The notes beneath the pieces are model-generated. The model was not told the DNA's origin. It was given only the letters and a program-made list of their open reading frames with translations, and ran no database searches. The position numbers and the translations under genes are program-made. From Psychromarinibacter sp048262455 (lineage in GTDB: Bacteria > Pseudomonadota > Alphaproteobacteria > Rhodobacterales > Rhodobacteraceae): a stretch of 64,000 nt of DNA. The first letter of the stretch is position 1. Each line of letters begins with the position of its first letter. This document shows, piece by piece, positions 45,332 to 54,090 of the stretch. The stretch spans positions 99,095-163,094 of the forward strand of contig JBLXFD010000006.1 of assembly GCA_048262455.1 (NCBI GenBank), in the 5' to 3' direction.

Positions 45332-46632
45332 CACCCACCTTGCGCGGCATCCTCCTTTTCGCGCTGGTCTTCGGGCTGATCGCCTGGACCGGCTACGAGC
45401 GCAGCTGGAACGTGGCCCTCGGCATCGTCAACATGGGGCTGATCAGCGCCATCATGGCGCTGGGGGTGAACATGCAGTGGGGCTACGCGGGGTTGTTCAA
45501 CATCGGCGTCATGGGCTTCGTGGCGCTGGGCGGGCTGGCGACGGTGCTGGTGGGGATGCCCCCGGTGGCCGAGGCCTGGTCGGCCGGCGGCGCCCGCCTG
45601 CTGGCGGCGCTGGCGCTGGGGGCGGCGGTGATCGCGGCGGCGATCGCGCTGTGGTCGCGGATGCGCCCGGGGCCCATGCGCGCCGGCGCGGTGGCGGGGC
45701 TGCTGATCGGCGGGTTCATCCTGTACCGCTTTCTCTTCGATCCGGCGGTGGACGCCGTCGAGGCGGTGAACCCGGCGGTCGCGGGCAACCTCGGCGGGCT
45801 GGGCCTGCCGGTGCTGCTGGCCTGGCCGGTGGGCGCGCTGCTGGCGGCCGGGGCGGCCTGGGCGATCGGCAAGACCGCGCTGGGCTTGCGTGCCGACTAC
45901 TTGGCCATCGCCACCCTGGGCATCGCCGAGATCATCATCGCGGTGCTGAAGAACGAGGACTGGCTGGCGCGCGGGGTCAAGAACGTCATCGGCCTGCCGC
46001 GCCCGGTGCCCTACGAGATCGATCTGCAAAGGTCGGCCGAGTTCACCGACCGCATGGCGTCGTGGGGCGCCGACCCGGTGGCCGCCTCGTCCATCACGGT
46101 AAAGCTCGCCTATGCCTCGCTGTTCCTGGCGGTGCTGGTGGTGCTGCTCTGGCTGCTGCAGGCGGCGCTGCATTCGCCCTGGGGCCGGATGATGCGCGCG
46201 ATCCGCGACAACGAGGTCGCCGCCGAGGCGATGGGCAAGGACGTCACCCGCCGGCACCTGCAGGTCTTCATCCTCGGGTCTGCCGTCTGCGGCCTTGCCG
46301 GGGCGATGATGACCACGCTGGACGGGCAGCTGACCCCCGGCACCTACCAGCCGCTGCGCTTCACCTTCCTGATCTGGGTGATGGTGATCGTCGGCGGGTC
46401 GGGCAACAACTTCGGCGCGGTGCTGGGCGGCTTCCTGATCTGGTATCTCTGGGTCGAGGTGGAGCCGCGCGGCCGCCAGCTGATGGAGCTGCTGACCTAC
46501 GGGATGGCCGACGGCTACTGGCTGAAGGCGCACCTGCTGGATGCCTCGGCGCACATGCGGCTGTTCATCATGGGGCTGATCCTGGTGCTGGTGCTGCGCT
46601 TCAGCCCGCGCGGGCTGCTGCCGGAACGATGA
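45328..46632 (+). CDS. livM: ABC transporter permease LivM type
   Basis: 434 residues with about ten hydrophobic segments, somewhat longer than the usual LivM because of an added pair of helices around residues 90-140. The family core shows GLRADYLAIATLGIAEII and the EAA-like RDNEVAAEAMGKDVTR. A very long upstream frame through livH is a shadow. It closes the importer operon; the MocA-like gene follows after 18 bases and may be co-transcribed. Confidence 0.92.
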   Translation: MTPTLRGILLFALVFGLIAWTGYERSWNVALGIVNMGLISAIMALGVNMQWGYAGLFNIGVMGFVALGGLATVLVGMPPVAEAWSAGGARLLAALALGAAVIAAAIALWSRMRPGPMRAGAVAGLLIGGFILYRFLFDPAVDAVEAVNPAVAGNLGGLGLPVLLAWPVGALLAAGAAWAIGKTALGLRADYLAIATLGIAEIIIAVLKNEDWLARGVKNVIGLPRPVPYEIDLQRSAEFTDRMASWGADPVAASSITVKLAYASLFLAVLVVLLWLLQAALHSPWGRMMRAIRDNEVAAEAMGKDVTRRHLQVFILGSAVCGLAGAMMTTLDGQLTPGTYQPLRFTFLIWVMVIVGGSGNNFGAVLGGFLIWYLWVEVEPRGRQLMELLTYGMADGYWLKAHLLDASAHMRLFIMGLILVLVLRFSPRGLLPER

Positions 46633-46650
46633 GCGGGCGGTAGCGCCGGG

Positions 46651-47244
46651 ATGGGCGTGCACATCCTGCTGCTGGCCGCCGGCGCCTCCTCGCGGATGGA
46701 GGGGCGCGACAAGCTGACAGAGCGGATCGGCGGCGAGCCGCTGCTGCGCCGGGTGGCGCGGCGGGCGCTGGAGTCGGGCCTTCCGGTGACCGCGCTGCTG
46801 CCGCCGGGGCGCCCCGCGCGGCGGCAGGCGCTGGCGGGGCTGGACCTGCGTGTTGTGACGGTGGAGGACGCCGCCGAGGGCATGTCCGCCTCGCTGCGGG
46901 CCGGTCTGGCCGCCCTGCCCGGCGATGCCGCCGGGGCGCTGGTGCTGCCGGCGGACATGCCGGACATCGACACGGCGGACCTTGCGGCGCTGACAGACCG
47001 TTTCACGGCGCTGGAGGGCGCCCGCGTGGTGCGCGCGGCGGCGGCGGACGGCACCCCCGGCGCCCCCTCGGTGATCCCCCGGCGGCTGTTCCCGGCGCTG
47101 TCGGCGCTGACCGGCGACACCGGCGGCCGCGCCGCGATGCGGGGCGAGGAGGTGGAGCTGCTGAGGCTGGAGGGCACCCGCGCGCTGGTGGACCTGGACA
47201 CCCCCGCAGACTGGGCCGCCTGGCGGGCGCGGCACGCGCTGTAG
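46651..47244 (+). CDS. NTP transferase of the MocA/MobA type
   Basis: 197 residues, nucleotidyltransferase fold with LLLAAGASSRMEGRDKL at the N-terminus and VLPADMPDI as the metal-binding loop. This fits molybdenum cofactor cytidylyl- or guanylyltransferases; MocA (cytidylyl) is somewhat favoured by the missing GG of MobA's LAGG. No molybdenum enzyme gene is adjacent. It converges with the GntR regulator. Confidence 0.8.
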   Translation: MGVHILLLAAGASSRMEGRDKLTERIGGEPLLRRVARRALESGLPVTALLPPGRPARRQALAGLDLRVVTVEDAAEGMSASLRAGLAALPGDAAGALVLPADMPDIDTADLAALTDRFTALEGARVVRAAAADGTPGAPSVIPRRLFPALSALTGDTGGRAAMRGEEVELLRLEGTRALVDLDTPADWAAWRARHAL

Positions 47245-47247
47245 CGG

Positions 47248-47904
47248 TCAGTCGCGGGCGCTGGCCATGCGCTCGGCGTCCAGCCGCAGCCGGGTCTCGT
47301 AGGCGCGCGAGATGTGCGCGCGAAGCGCCTGGTAGGCGGCCTCGCCATCGCCCCGGCCGATCGCCTCGATGATCGCCTCGTGCTCGCGCAGCGCCGTCTC
47401 GCTGCGCCCCTCCACCGCCAGCGAGGTCTCCGCCAGCAGCGCCATGGACCGGTGCACCAGGTCCAGTTGCTGTACCAGGTAGCGGTTGTGCGAGGCCAGG
47501 TGGATCTGCCGGTGGAACCGCTTGTTGGCCTGCGCCAGCGCCGCCGGGTCCCCGGCCAGCGTCCAGTCCTCGGCCACCATCTCGTCCAGCACACGCACCT
47601 CCTCGGGCGTGGCGTGGCGGGCGGCGAGGCGGGCGGCGAGGCCCTCCAGCTCGGTGCGGACCACGTAAAGCTCCGCCAGCTGGTTGTGGTCCAGCGAGGC
47701 GACGATCAGCGAGCGGCCGTCCCGCGCCAGCAGCGACTGGGTCTCGAGCCGCTGCAGCGCCTCTCGGATCGGGGTACGCGAGACGCCGAAACGCTCGGCC
47801 AGCTCGCTTTCCACCAGCCGGTCGCCGGGCTTGTAGGTGCCGCGGTCGATGGCCTCGAGGATCAGCGCGTAGGCGTCCTTCTGCGGGGTTTTCTGGTCGG
47901 TCAT
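47248..47904 (-). CDS. GntR family transcriptional regulator (FCD/FadR subfamily)
   Basis: 218 residues from MTDQKTPQKDAYALI. Winged helix with GDRLVESELAERFGVSRTPI (residues about 25-44) and EALQRLETQSLL, followed by an all-helical FCD ligand-binding domain with metal-site-like EHEAIIEAI and RAHISRAYE. A 20-base dyad lies 11 bases ahead of the start, suggesting autoregulation. Ligand and targets are unknown; olsBA lies behind the gene's own promoter. Confidence 0.9.
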   Translation of the reverse strand: MTDQKTPQKDAYALILEAIDRGTYKPGDRLVESELAERFGVSRTPIREALQRLETQSLLARDGRSLIVASLDHNQLAELYVVRTELEGLAARLAARHATPEEVRVLDEMVAEDWTLAGDPAALAQANKRFHRQIHLASHNRYLVQQLDLVHRSMALLAETSLAVEGRSETALREHEAIIEAIGRGDGEAAYQALRAHISRAYETRLRLDAERMASARD

Positions 47905-47914
47905 CGCGGCCCTG

Positions 47915-47934
47915 CTGAATACGGTGGTATACAG
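47915..47934 (-). promoter_or_regulatory. putative GntR operator
   Basis: CTGAATAC (47915-47922) and GTATACAG (47927-47934) form an 8-4-8 dyad with one mismatch directly before the gntR start. Size and position are typical of FadR-subfamily operators. Confidence 0.55.
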
Positions 47935-47966
47935 TAATCGCGGAGGCGTCCCGCAGGCAACCCGCC

Positions 47967-48755
47967 TCAGCCCTCGAACCCCGCCCGCACCGAGGCCTCC
48001 GCCGCCTGCGCCAGCGCCTTGCGCCCCGGCTGCGCCGCGACCGGCAGCGGCGGCCGCAGCACCAGCCGGACCCGCCCCTGCCGCCAGCGCCCCAGCACCT
48101 GCAGCGCATGGCTGCCGAAGTCCATGTCGCCCCACCAGCCGTAGATCCGCGGATCGGCCTCCGCCGGCGGTAGGTAGCGCAGGGCCACCGGCTGTACCGC
48201 GAGGTCCGGCGGCAGGTCGTGGGTGAAGAACGCCTCGAACAGCGTTGATCTGAAGGGAAGAACTTGCTGCCCGTCGGTCGAGGTCCCCTCGGGGAAGAAC
48301 ACCAGCCGCTCCTCCGCCCGCAACCGCTCCGCCAGCAGGTCCCGCTGCTGCGCCGCCTCCCGCGCCGCGCGGCGGATGAACAGGGTGCCGGTGGCCCGCG
48401 CCAGGGTGCCGATGCCGGGCCATCCCGCCACCTCGGCCTTGGACACAAAGGTGACGGGAAGTGCCGCGTTCAGCACGAAGATGTCCAGCCAAGACACGTG
48501 GTTGGCCACCAGCGCCGAGGGCGCGGGCGCCGCCTGCCCCCGCAACTCGCACCGCAGGCCCAGCACCGCCAGCGTGATGCGGCAGTAGGTCTGCACGATG
48601 CGCGGCGAGACCGGGTGACGGCCGCAGATCGCCCGTTCGGCCGCGCGGGTCAAGATGAGAAAAGTCAGGAACGGCAGAAGGATAAACGCCAGAGTTGAAG
48701 CTCTCGCCACGGCCAGCGCCCAGCCGCCCGCGCCCAGCGGCGGCGGCTTCGGCAT
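47967..48755 (-). CDS. olsA: 1-acyl-glycerol-3-phosphate acyltransferase, OlsA type
   Basis: PlsC-family acyltransferase, 262 residues from MPKPPPLGAGGWALA, with one N-terminal membrane segment. Catalytic motif NHVSWLD (HX4D) and glycerol-phosphate loop FPEGTSTDG. Because it directly follows olsB (23 bases), the likely reaction is O-acylation of lyso-ornithine lipid to ornithine lipid; activity on lysophosphatidic acid is the alternative. A longer frame that runs through olsB is rejected. Confidence 0.88.
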   Translation of the reverse strand: MPKPPPLGAGGWALAVARASTLAFILLPFLTFLILTRAAERAICGRHPVSPRIVQTYCRITLAVLGLRCELRGQAAPAPSALVANHVSWLDIFVLNAALPVTFVSKAEVAGWPGIGTLARATGTLFIRRAAREAAQQRDLLAERLRAEERLVFFPEGTSTDGQQVLPFRSTLFEAFFTHDLPPDLAVQPVALRYLPPAEADPRIYGWWGDMDFGSHALQVLGRWRQGRVRLVLRPPLPVAAQPGRKALAQAAEASVRAGFEG

Positions 48756-48778
48756 GTCCTCCGATCGCCAGGTGTGGC

Positions 48779-49576
48779 TCACCCGGGCAGGCCGCCGTAC
48801 AGCCCGCGCCGCCGCGGGTCGAGCCGCGCTGTGTCCAGCACAAGGCAGACATCGGTGGTGTTGAAGGCATGATCGACGCAGGCGCCCTCTCCCACCACGC
48901 CGCCCAGCCGAAGGTAGGCCTTGATCAGCGCCGGCGTCGCCTTCATCGCCGCCAGCCGGTCGATCCGCGCCTCCGCCAGCAGGTCCATCCGCTGGAACCG
49001 CTCCTCCCGCGTCCGCACCCGCAGCTCCGGCGGCGCCAGGTGGCGGTGGTGCAGCAGCGCCAGCGCCGGGGCCAGCGGGGCGGGATCGGTGCCGGGGAAG
49101 GAGGCGGTGCCGAACAGCAGCTCGGCCCCCTGCCGCCGCACGTAGTCGGCCAGCCCGCACCACAGCAGGTGCGCCCCGCTGCCGCCCCGGTAGGCGGGGT
49201 CAAGACAGGAGCGCCCCAGTTCCAGCAGCCGCCGGCCGCTGCACCGAAGCAGGGCGATGTCGTATTCGCCCTCGCTGTAGAAGCCGCCGGCCTTGGCCGC
49301 GCGATCCTCCGTCAGCAGGCGGTAGACCCCCACCACCGGGGCGCCGGTGCGGGCGCGGTCGATCAGCAGCAGGTGGTCGCAATGGGCGTCGAACCCGTCC
49401 CGCTCCAGCCCCGCCGCGTGGTCCACCTGCGCACCGCCGCCGCCCATTTCCTGCACGAAGACCCGGTAGCGCAGCGCCTGCGCCGCGCGCAGGTCGGCGT
49501 CGTCGCGGGCCAGGCGGACCTCGAAATCCGGCGCCGGGGCGGGCGCGGGCGGCTGGAAAAGCGTCCGGGTGCTCAT
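48779..49576 (-). CDS. olsB: L-ornithine N-alpha-acyltransferase
   Basis: GNAT-fold enzyme that transfers a 3-hydroxyacyl chain from ACP to ornithine, the first step of ornithine lipid synthesis. 265 residues from MSTRTLFQPPAP. Family motifs include AQALRYRVFVQEMG, ELGRSCLDPAYRGG and GTASFPGTDP. Longer starts in the upstream region are not needed. olsB and olsA form one unit. Ornithine lipids replace phospholipids under phosphate limitation in related bacteria; no Pho box was found in its leader. Confidence 0.9.
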   Translation of the reverse strand: MSTRTLFQPPAPAPAPDFEVRLARDDADLRAAQALRYRVFVQEMGGGGAQVDHAAGLERDGFDAHCDHLLLIDRARTGAPVVGVYRLLTEDRAAKAGGFYSEGEYDIALLRCSGRRLLELGRSCLDPAYRGGSGAHLLWCGLADYVRRQGAELLFGTASFPGTDPAPLAPALALLHHRHLAPPELRVRTREERFQRMDLLAEARIDRLAAMKATPALIKAYLRLGGVVGEGACVDHAFNTTDVCLVLDTARLDPRRRGLYGGLPG

Positions 49577-49684
49577 CGCGCGCCTTCTACCCGGCGCGGT
49601 GCCGGCTTGGCAAGAAATGCGCGCCCTGCCCCGCGGAATTAGCGAAACGTTAACCTTTCGCGGGCATGCAGGGGCCATGAGCGT

Positions 49685-49867
49685 TCAGGCATCGAAGACG
49701 GGCAGCAATTCGACGCGGCGGGCGTCGATGACCACCTTTCCCCGGTGCTGGAAATTCACCGTGATACGATCGCCGATGTTCGACTGCACCTGCCCCAGGC
49801 CCCAGTCCGGCTCTCGCGGATGGCGCACCATCATGCCGGGTTCCAGAAAGGCGTTCATGTCGCTCAT
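49685..49867 (-). CDS. DUF3553 small protein
   Basis: 60 residues: MSDMNAFLEPGMMVRHPREP, then WGLGQVQSNIGDRITVNFQH and VELLPVF. This is the DUF3553 family, a short SH3-like beta barrel that resembles the CarD/UvrD-tail type of domain. Function is not known. A competing frame starting at 50206 is discarded. It lies divergent from chpT with 30 bases between the starts. Confidence 0.85.
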   Translation of the reverse strand: MSDMNAFLEPGMMVRHPREPDWGLGQVQSNIGDRITVNFQHRGKVVIDARRVELLPVFDA

Positions 49868-49897
49868 CGATCCGAACCTCTGCCGGGAGGGCGCGCC

Positions 49898-50497
49898 ATG
49901 ACGGGCGACCAGTTCAACCTCGCGTCGCTGCTGGGCTCGCGAATCTGCCACGACCTTATCTCGCCGCTGGGGGCGATTTCCAATGGGGTCGAACTGCTGA
50001 ACATGTCCGATGCCGTCTCGATGCCGGAGATCGAGCTGATCGCCCAGAGCATCGAGAACGCCAACGCCCGCATCGCCTTCTTCCGCATCGCCTTCGGCGA
50101 GGCCGACACCGACCAGATGCTTACCCGCAGCGAGGTGCAGCGGGTGCTGGAGGACGTGACCCGCGGCACCCGCCTGCGGCTGGACTGGGGCGCTGCGGGC
50201 CCGCATCCGCGCGGCGAGGTCAAGCTGGCCTTCCTCGCCATCAACTGCCTGGAATGCGCCATGCCCCGCGGCGGCACCATCGAGGTCGGGTGCGAGGACG
50301 GCCGCTGGTGCCTTGTGGCGGAGGCAGAGCGTCTGCGGCTGGAACCCGCGCTGTGGGACCAGCTGGCGCAGCCCGGGGCCATGCCGCAGGTCCGGGCGGC
50401 GGAGGTGCAGTTCCTGATGGCGCCGATGGTGGCGGCGAGCCTTGGGCGGAAACTGCGGGTGGAACTGCAGGAAAGCGCGGCGATCCTGCGGTTCTGA
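49898..50497 (+). CDS. chpT: histidine phosphotransferase ChpT
   Basis: Passes phosphate from the CckA kinase to CtrA and CpdR in the alphaproteobacterial cell-cycle/motility relay. 199 residues: helical hairpin with phospho-acceptor His18 in RICHDLISPLGAISNGVELL, then a degenerate kinase-like domain without ATP-binding G-boxes. A GGGAGG-type ribosome site precedes the ATG. cckA and ctrA are not in the window. Confidence 0.9.
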   Translation: MTGDQFNLASLLGSRICHDLISPLGAISNGVELLNMSDAVSMPEIELIAQSIENANARIAFFRIAFGEADTDQMLTRSEVQRVLEDVTRGTRLRLDWGAAGPHPRGEVKLAFLAINCLECAMPRGGTIEVGCEDGRWCLVAEAERLRLEPALWDQLAQPGAMPQVRAAEVQFLMAPMVAASLGRKLRVELQESAAILRF

Positions 50498-50518
50498 TCG
50501 GCCGCGATAGCTGCCGGG

Positions 50519-51784
50519 TCAGGCGCGCACGGTGCCTTCGCCGATCACGAGGTACTTGAAGCTGGTCAGCTGCGCCGCCCCCACCGGGCCGCGCGCGTGC
50601 AGCTTGCCGGTGGCGATGCCGATCTCGCCGCCCATGCCGAACTCTCCGCCGTCGGCGAACTGGGTCGAGGCGTTGCGCATCAGGATGGCGCTGTCGAGCC
50701 GGGCGAAGAACCGCTCTGCCGCCGCGTCGTCCTCGGTGAGGATGCAGTCGGTGTGGCCGGACCCGTAGCGGCGGATGTGGTCCATCGCCGCGTCGATGTC
50801 GTCCACCACCCGCGCGGCGATGTCCATGTCCAGGTATTCGCGGCCCCAGTCGTCGTCGGTGGCCGCCATGGTGCCCGGCACCGCCTGCAGCGCCGGATCG
50901 GCATGCACCCGCACCCCGGCCTGCACCAGCATCTCCACCAGCTCGCGCCCCAGTCCCTCGGCCACGTCCCGGTGCACCAGCAGACACTCCGCCGCGCCGC
51001 AGATGCCGGTGCGGCGGGTCTTGGCGTTCAGCACCACCGCGCGCGCCTTGGCGGGGTCGGCGGCGCCGTCGATGTAGAGGTGCACGATGCCCTCGAGGTG
51101 GGCGAAGACCGGCACCCGCGCCTCGCGCTGCACCAGCCCCACGAGCCCCTTGCCGCCGCGCGGGACGATCACGTCGATGCTGCCGGTCATGGTCAGCATC
51201 TCGCTGACGGCGGCACGGTCGCGGGTGGGCACCAGCTGGACCGCCGCCTCCGGCAGGCCGGCGGCGCGCAGCCCCTCGGCGAGGCAGGCATGGATGGCGC
51301 CGGAGGAATGGAAGCTTTCCGAGCCGCCGCGCAGGATCACCGCGTTGCCGGCCTTCAGGCACAGGGCGCCGGCGTCGGCGGTGACGTTGGGCCGGCTTTC
51401 GTAGATCACCCCGATGACCCCCAGCGGCGTGCGAACCCGGCGGATGGTGAGGCCGCTGGGGCGGTCCCATTCGTCCATCACCTCGCCCACGGGATCGGGC
51501 TGGGCCGCGACGGCGCGCAGGCCCTCGGCCATGGCGGTGACGCGGGCCTCGTCCAGCAGCAGGCGGTCCAGCATCGCGGGGCTCAGGCCCTTGCCGCGGC
51601 CGAATTCCAAGTCGCGGGCGTTGGCCTCGAGGATCTGCGGCAGCCGGTCCATCACCGCGTCGGCGGCGGCGTTAAGCGCGGCGGTCTTGGCCTCGGAGGC
51701 GGCGAAGGCCAGCTCTGCGGCGGCGGCGCGGGCGCGCTGGCCGATCTCGGCCATAACGGCGGGGATGTTCTCGAGGTCCTTCAT
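50519..51784 (-). CDS. proA: gamma-glutamyl phosphate reductase
   Basis: Second enzyme of proline synthesis, making glutamate 5-semialdehyde. 421 residues, aldehyde dehydrogenase fold with active-site Cys in RRTGICGAAECLLV, and VIYESRPNVTADAGALCLK near the N-terminus. It is last in obg-proB-proA. Two palindromes lie between it and proB. Confidence 0.97.
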   Translation of the reverse strand: MKDLENIPAVMAEIGQRARAAAAELAFAASEAKTAALNAAADAVMDRLPQILEANARDLEFGRGKGLSPAMLDRLLLDEARVTAMAEGLRAVAAQPDPVGEVMDEWDRPSGLTIRRVRTPLGVIGVIYESRPNVTADAGALCLKAGNAVILRGGSESFHSSGAIHACLAEGLRAAGLPEAAVQLVPTRDRAAVSEMLTMTGSIDVIVPRGGKGLVGLVQREARVPVFAHLEGIVHLYIDGAADPAKARAVVLNAKTRRTGICGAAECLLVHRDVAEGLGRELVEMLVQAGVRVHADPALQAVPGTMAATDDDWGREYLDMDIAARVVDDIDAAMDHIRRYGSGHTDCILTEDDAAAERFFARLDSAILMRNASTQFADGGEFGMGGEIGIATGKLHARGPVGAAQLTSFKYLVIGEGTVRA

Positions 51785-51804
51785 CGCGGGTCTCCGGGTG
51801 GGGG

Positions 51805-51854
51805 AAAACTCTTCTGGAAGAGTTTTTCTGGGCAGAATTTTCCAGAAAATTCTG
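51805..51854. repeat. two consecutive palindromes between proB and proA
   Basis: AAAACTCTTC-TG-GAAGAGTTTT (51805-51826) and CAGAATTTTC-CA-GAAAATTCTG (51833-51854) are both perfect ten-base inverted repeats with two-base centres. They are AT-rich in a GC-rich operon. They could form RNA hairpins ahead of proA, or bind a dimeric protein on DNA. Confidence 0.75.
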
Positions 51855-51857
51855 GGT

Positions 51858-52973
51858 TCATGTGACCATGTCGTCGCGGTGTACCAGCGCGGCGCGGCCG
51901 GGGTAGCCCAGCAGCGCCTCGATCTCGCCGGAGCGGCGGCCGGCGATGCGGGCGGCCTCGGCGCTGTCGTAGCGCGCGAGACCGGTGGCCAGCAGGCCCT
52001 CGGGCCCGGCGATGGTGACCGGGTCGCCGCGCCCGAAACGGCCGGAAACCCGCGTCACCCCGGCCGGCAGCAGCGACTTGCCCTGCGCCAGGGCGCGGGC
52101 GGCGCCGGCGTCGACGGTGATCTCGCCCTTGGGCTTCATCGCGGCGATCCAGCGCTTGCGGGCGGCCTGCGGGTCGCCCTCGGCCAGGAACCAGGTGCAG
52201 GGGGCGCCGGCCTCGAGCGCGCGCAGCGGGTGCAGGACCGAGCCCTCGGTGATCGCCATGGCGCAGCCGGCGCCGGTGGCGGTGCGGGCGGCCATGATCT
52301 TGGTCTTCATCCCGCCCTTGGACAGGCCCGAACCGGCGTCGCCGGCCATGGCCTCGATCCGCGGGGTGATCTTCTCGACCACGTCGAACCGCCGCGCGTT
52401 AACGTCTTCTTTGGGGTTGCCGGAGTAGAAACCGTCCACGTCGGAGAGCAGCACCAGCACGTCCGCCCCCGCCGTCACCGCGATCTGCGCGGCCAGCCGG
52501 TCGTTGTCGCCGTAGCGGATCTCGTCGGTGGCCACGGTGTCGTTCTCGTTGACGATGGGCACGCAGCCCAGACGCAGCAGCTGCTCGATTGTGGCGCGGG
52601 TGTTCAGATAGCGGCGGCGGTCGGCGCTGTCCTCCAGCGTCAGCAGCACCTGCGCAGCGGTCAGCCCGTGGGGGGCCAGCACCTCTTCGTAGGCGCGGGC
52701 CAGCCGGATCTGCCCGACCGCAGCGGCGGCCTGCGACTGTTCCAGCGGCAGCGCGCCGGGGGCAAGGGACAGGGCCGCGCGCCCCAGGGCGATGGAGCCG
52801 GAGGAGACCAGCACCACGTCGGTGCCCCGGGCCTTGATCTCGGCCACGTCCTCGGCCAGCGCCTCCAGCCAGGCGCGGCGCAGGCCGCCGTGGGCGCTGC
52901 CCTCGTCCCGGTCCACCAGCAGGGCCGAGCCGATCTTGACCACCAGCCGCCGGGCGGAGGTCAGGGACGCCAC
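51858..52973 (-). CDS. proB: glutamate 5-kinase
   Basis: First enzyme of proline synthesis. 371 residues from the GTG at 52973: amino-acid kinase domain (KIGSALLV, VLVSSGSIALGR, NENDTVATDEI) and a C-terminal PUA domain from about residue 275. Its start overlaps the obg stop by 13 bases; the longer frame running through obg is not used. Proline feedback inhibition is expected for this family. Confidence 0.95.
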   Translation of the reverse strand: MASLTSARRLVVKIGSALLVDRDEGSAHGGLRRAWLEALAEDVAEIKARGTDVVLVSSGSIALGRAALSLAPGALPLEQSQAAAAVGQIRLARAYEEVLAPHGLTAAQVLLTLEDSADRRRYLNTRATIEQLLRLGCVPIVNENDTVATDEIRYGDNDRLAAQIAVTAGADVLVLLSDVDGFYSGNPKEDVNARRFDVVEKITPRIEAMAGDAGSGLSKGGMKTKIMAARTATGAGCAMAITEGSVLHPLRALEAGAPCTWFLAEGDPQAARKRWIAAMKPKGEITVDAGAARALAQGKSLLPAGVTRVSGRFGRGDPVTIAGPEGLLATGLARYDSAEAARIAGRRSGEIEALLGYPGRAALVHRDDMVT

Positions 52974-53998
52974 GGCGCGTCCTCCTCCTCGCTTTTCTTC
53001 AGGCGCAGACGGTCGGCCGAGATCAGCGCCCGCAGCGCGCGCAGCGCCTCGGTCAGCCCCTCGCCGCTGACGCCGGAGATCGCCAGGACGGGGCCGCCGG
53101 CCGCGTCCGAAAGCTCCTGCAGCCGCTCGGCGCGCACCTCGTCCTCCAGCGCGTCGACCTTGTTCAGCGCGGTGATGCGCGGCTTGTCCGCCAGCGCGCC
53201 GCCGTAGGCCTCCAGCTCGTCGATGATGGTGCGCCAGTCGCCGGCCACATCCTCGGAGGTGCCGTCCACCAGGTGCAGCAGCACCGCGCAGCGTTCGACA
53301 TGGCCCAGGAACTGGTCGCCGATGCCGCGCCCCTCGTGGGCGCCCTCGATCAGGCCGGGGATGTCGGCGACCACGAACTCGGCCCCGTCCACGCCCACCA
53401 CCCCGAGGTTCGGCACCAGCGTGGTGAAGGGATAGTCGGCGATCTTCGGGCGCGCGTTCGAGGTGGCGGCGAGGAAGGTGGACTTGCCGGCGTTGGGAAG
53501 GCCCAGCAGGCCCGCGTCGGCGATCAGCTTCAGCCGCAGCCAGAGCGTGCGTTCCACCGCCGGCTGCCCCTTGTTGGCATGGCGCGGTGCCTGGTTGCTG
53601 GAGGTCTTGAAGTGCAGGTTGCCGAAGCCGCCGTTGCCGCCCCGGGCCAGCAGCACGCGCTGGCCCACCTGGGTCAGGTCGGCGATCACCGTCTCCTCGT
53701 CCTCTTCCAGCACCTCGGTGCCCACCGGCACCTTCAGCACCATGTCCTCGCCGTCGCGGCCGGTGCGCTGGCGGCCCATGCCCCCCTGCCCGTTCTTGGC
53801 GAAGAAATGCTGCTGGTAGCGGAAATCGATCAGGGTGTTCAGCCCGTCCACCGCCTCGGCCCAGACATCGCCGCCGTCGCCGCCGTCGCCGCCATCGGGG
53901 CCGCCGTACTCGACGAACTTCTCGCGGCGGAAGCTGACGGCGCCGTTGCCGCCGGCGCCGGAGCGGATGTAGACCTTGGCCAGGTCGAGAAACTTCAT
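52961..53998 (-). CDS. obgE: Obg family GTPase ObgE/CgtA
   Basis: Ribosome-assembly and stress GTPase, 345 residues. Glycine-rich Obg domain at residues 1-159 (GGPDGGDGGDGGDVWAEAV, QGGMGRQRTGRDGEDM) and G domain with Walker A GLPNAGKS at 166-173, ADIPGLIEGAH (G3) and NKVD (G4). No C-terminal OCT domain is present. It leads the obg-proB-proA set; the rplU-rpmA pair lies upstream on the same strand, with a GNAT gene between. Confidence 0.97.
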   Translation of the reverse strand: MKFLDLAKVYIRSGAGGNGAVSFRREKFVEYGGPDGGDGGDGGDVWAEAVDGLNTLIDFRYQQHFFAKNGQGGMGRQRTGRDGEDMVLKVPVGTEVLEEDEETVIADLTQVGQRVLLARGGNGGFGNLHFKTSSNQAPRHANKGQPAVERTLWLRLKLIADAGLLGLPNAGKSTFLAATSNARPKIADYPFTTLVPNLGVVGVDGAEFVVADIPGLIEGAHEGRGIGDQFLGHVERCAVLLHLVDGTSEDVAGDWRTIIDELEAYGGALADKPRITALNKVDALEDEVRAERLQELSDAAGGPVLAISGVSGEGLTEALRALRALISADRLRLKKSEEEDAPWRP

Positions 53999-54090
53999 TA
54001 CCGCGTCCTTCGTTTCGCCGTTGCCGACCGATAGGACCTTTGCGGGCCCGGCTCAAGCCGCATGGGCAGGAGGCGGGCGGCGGTCAATGG

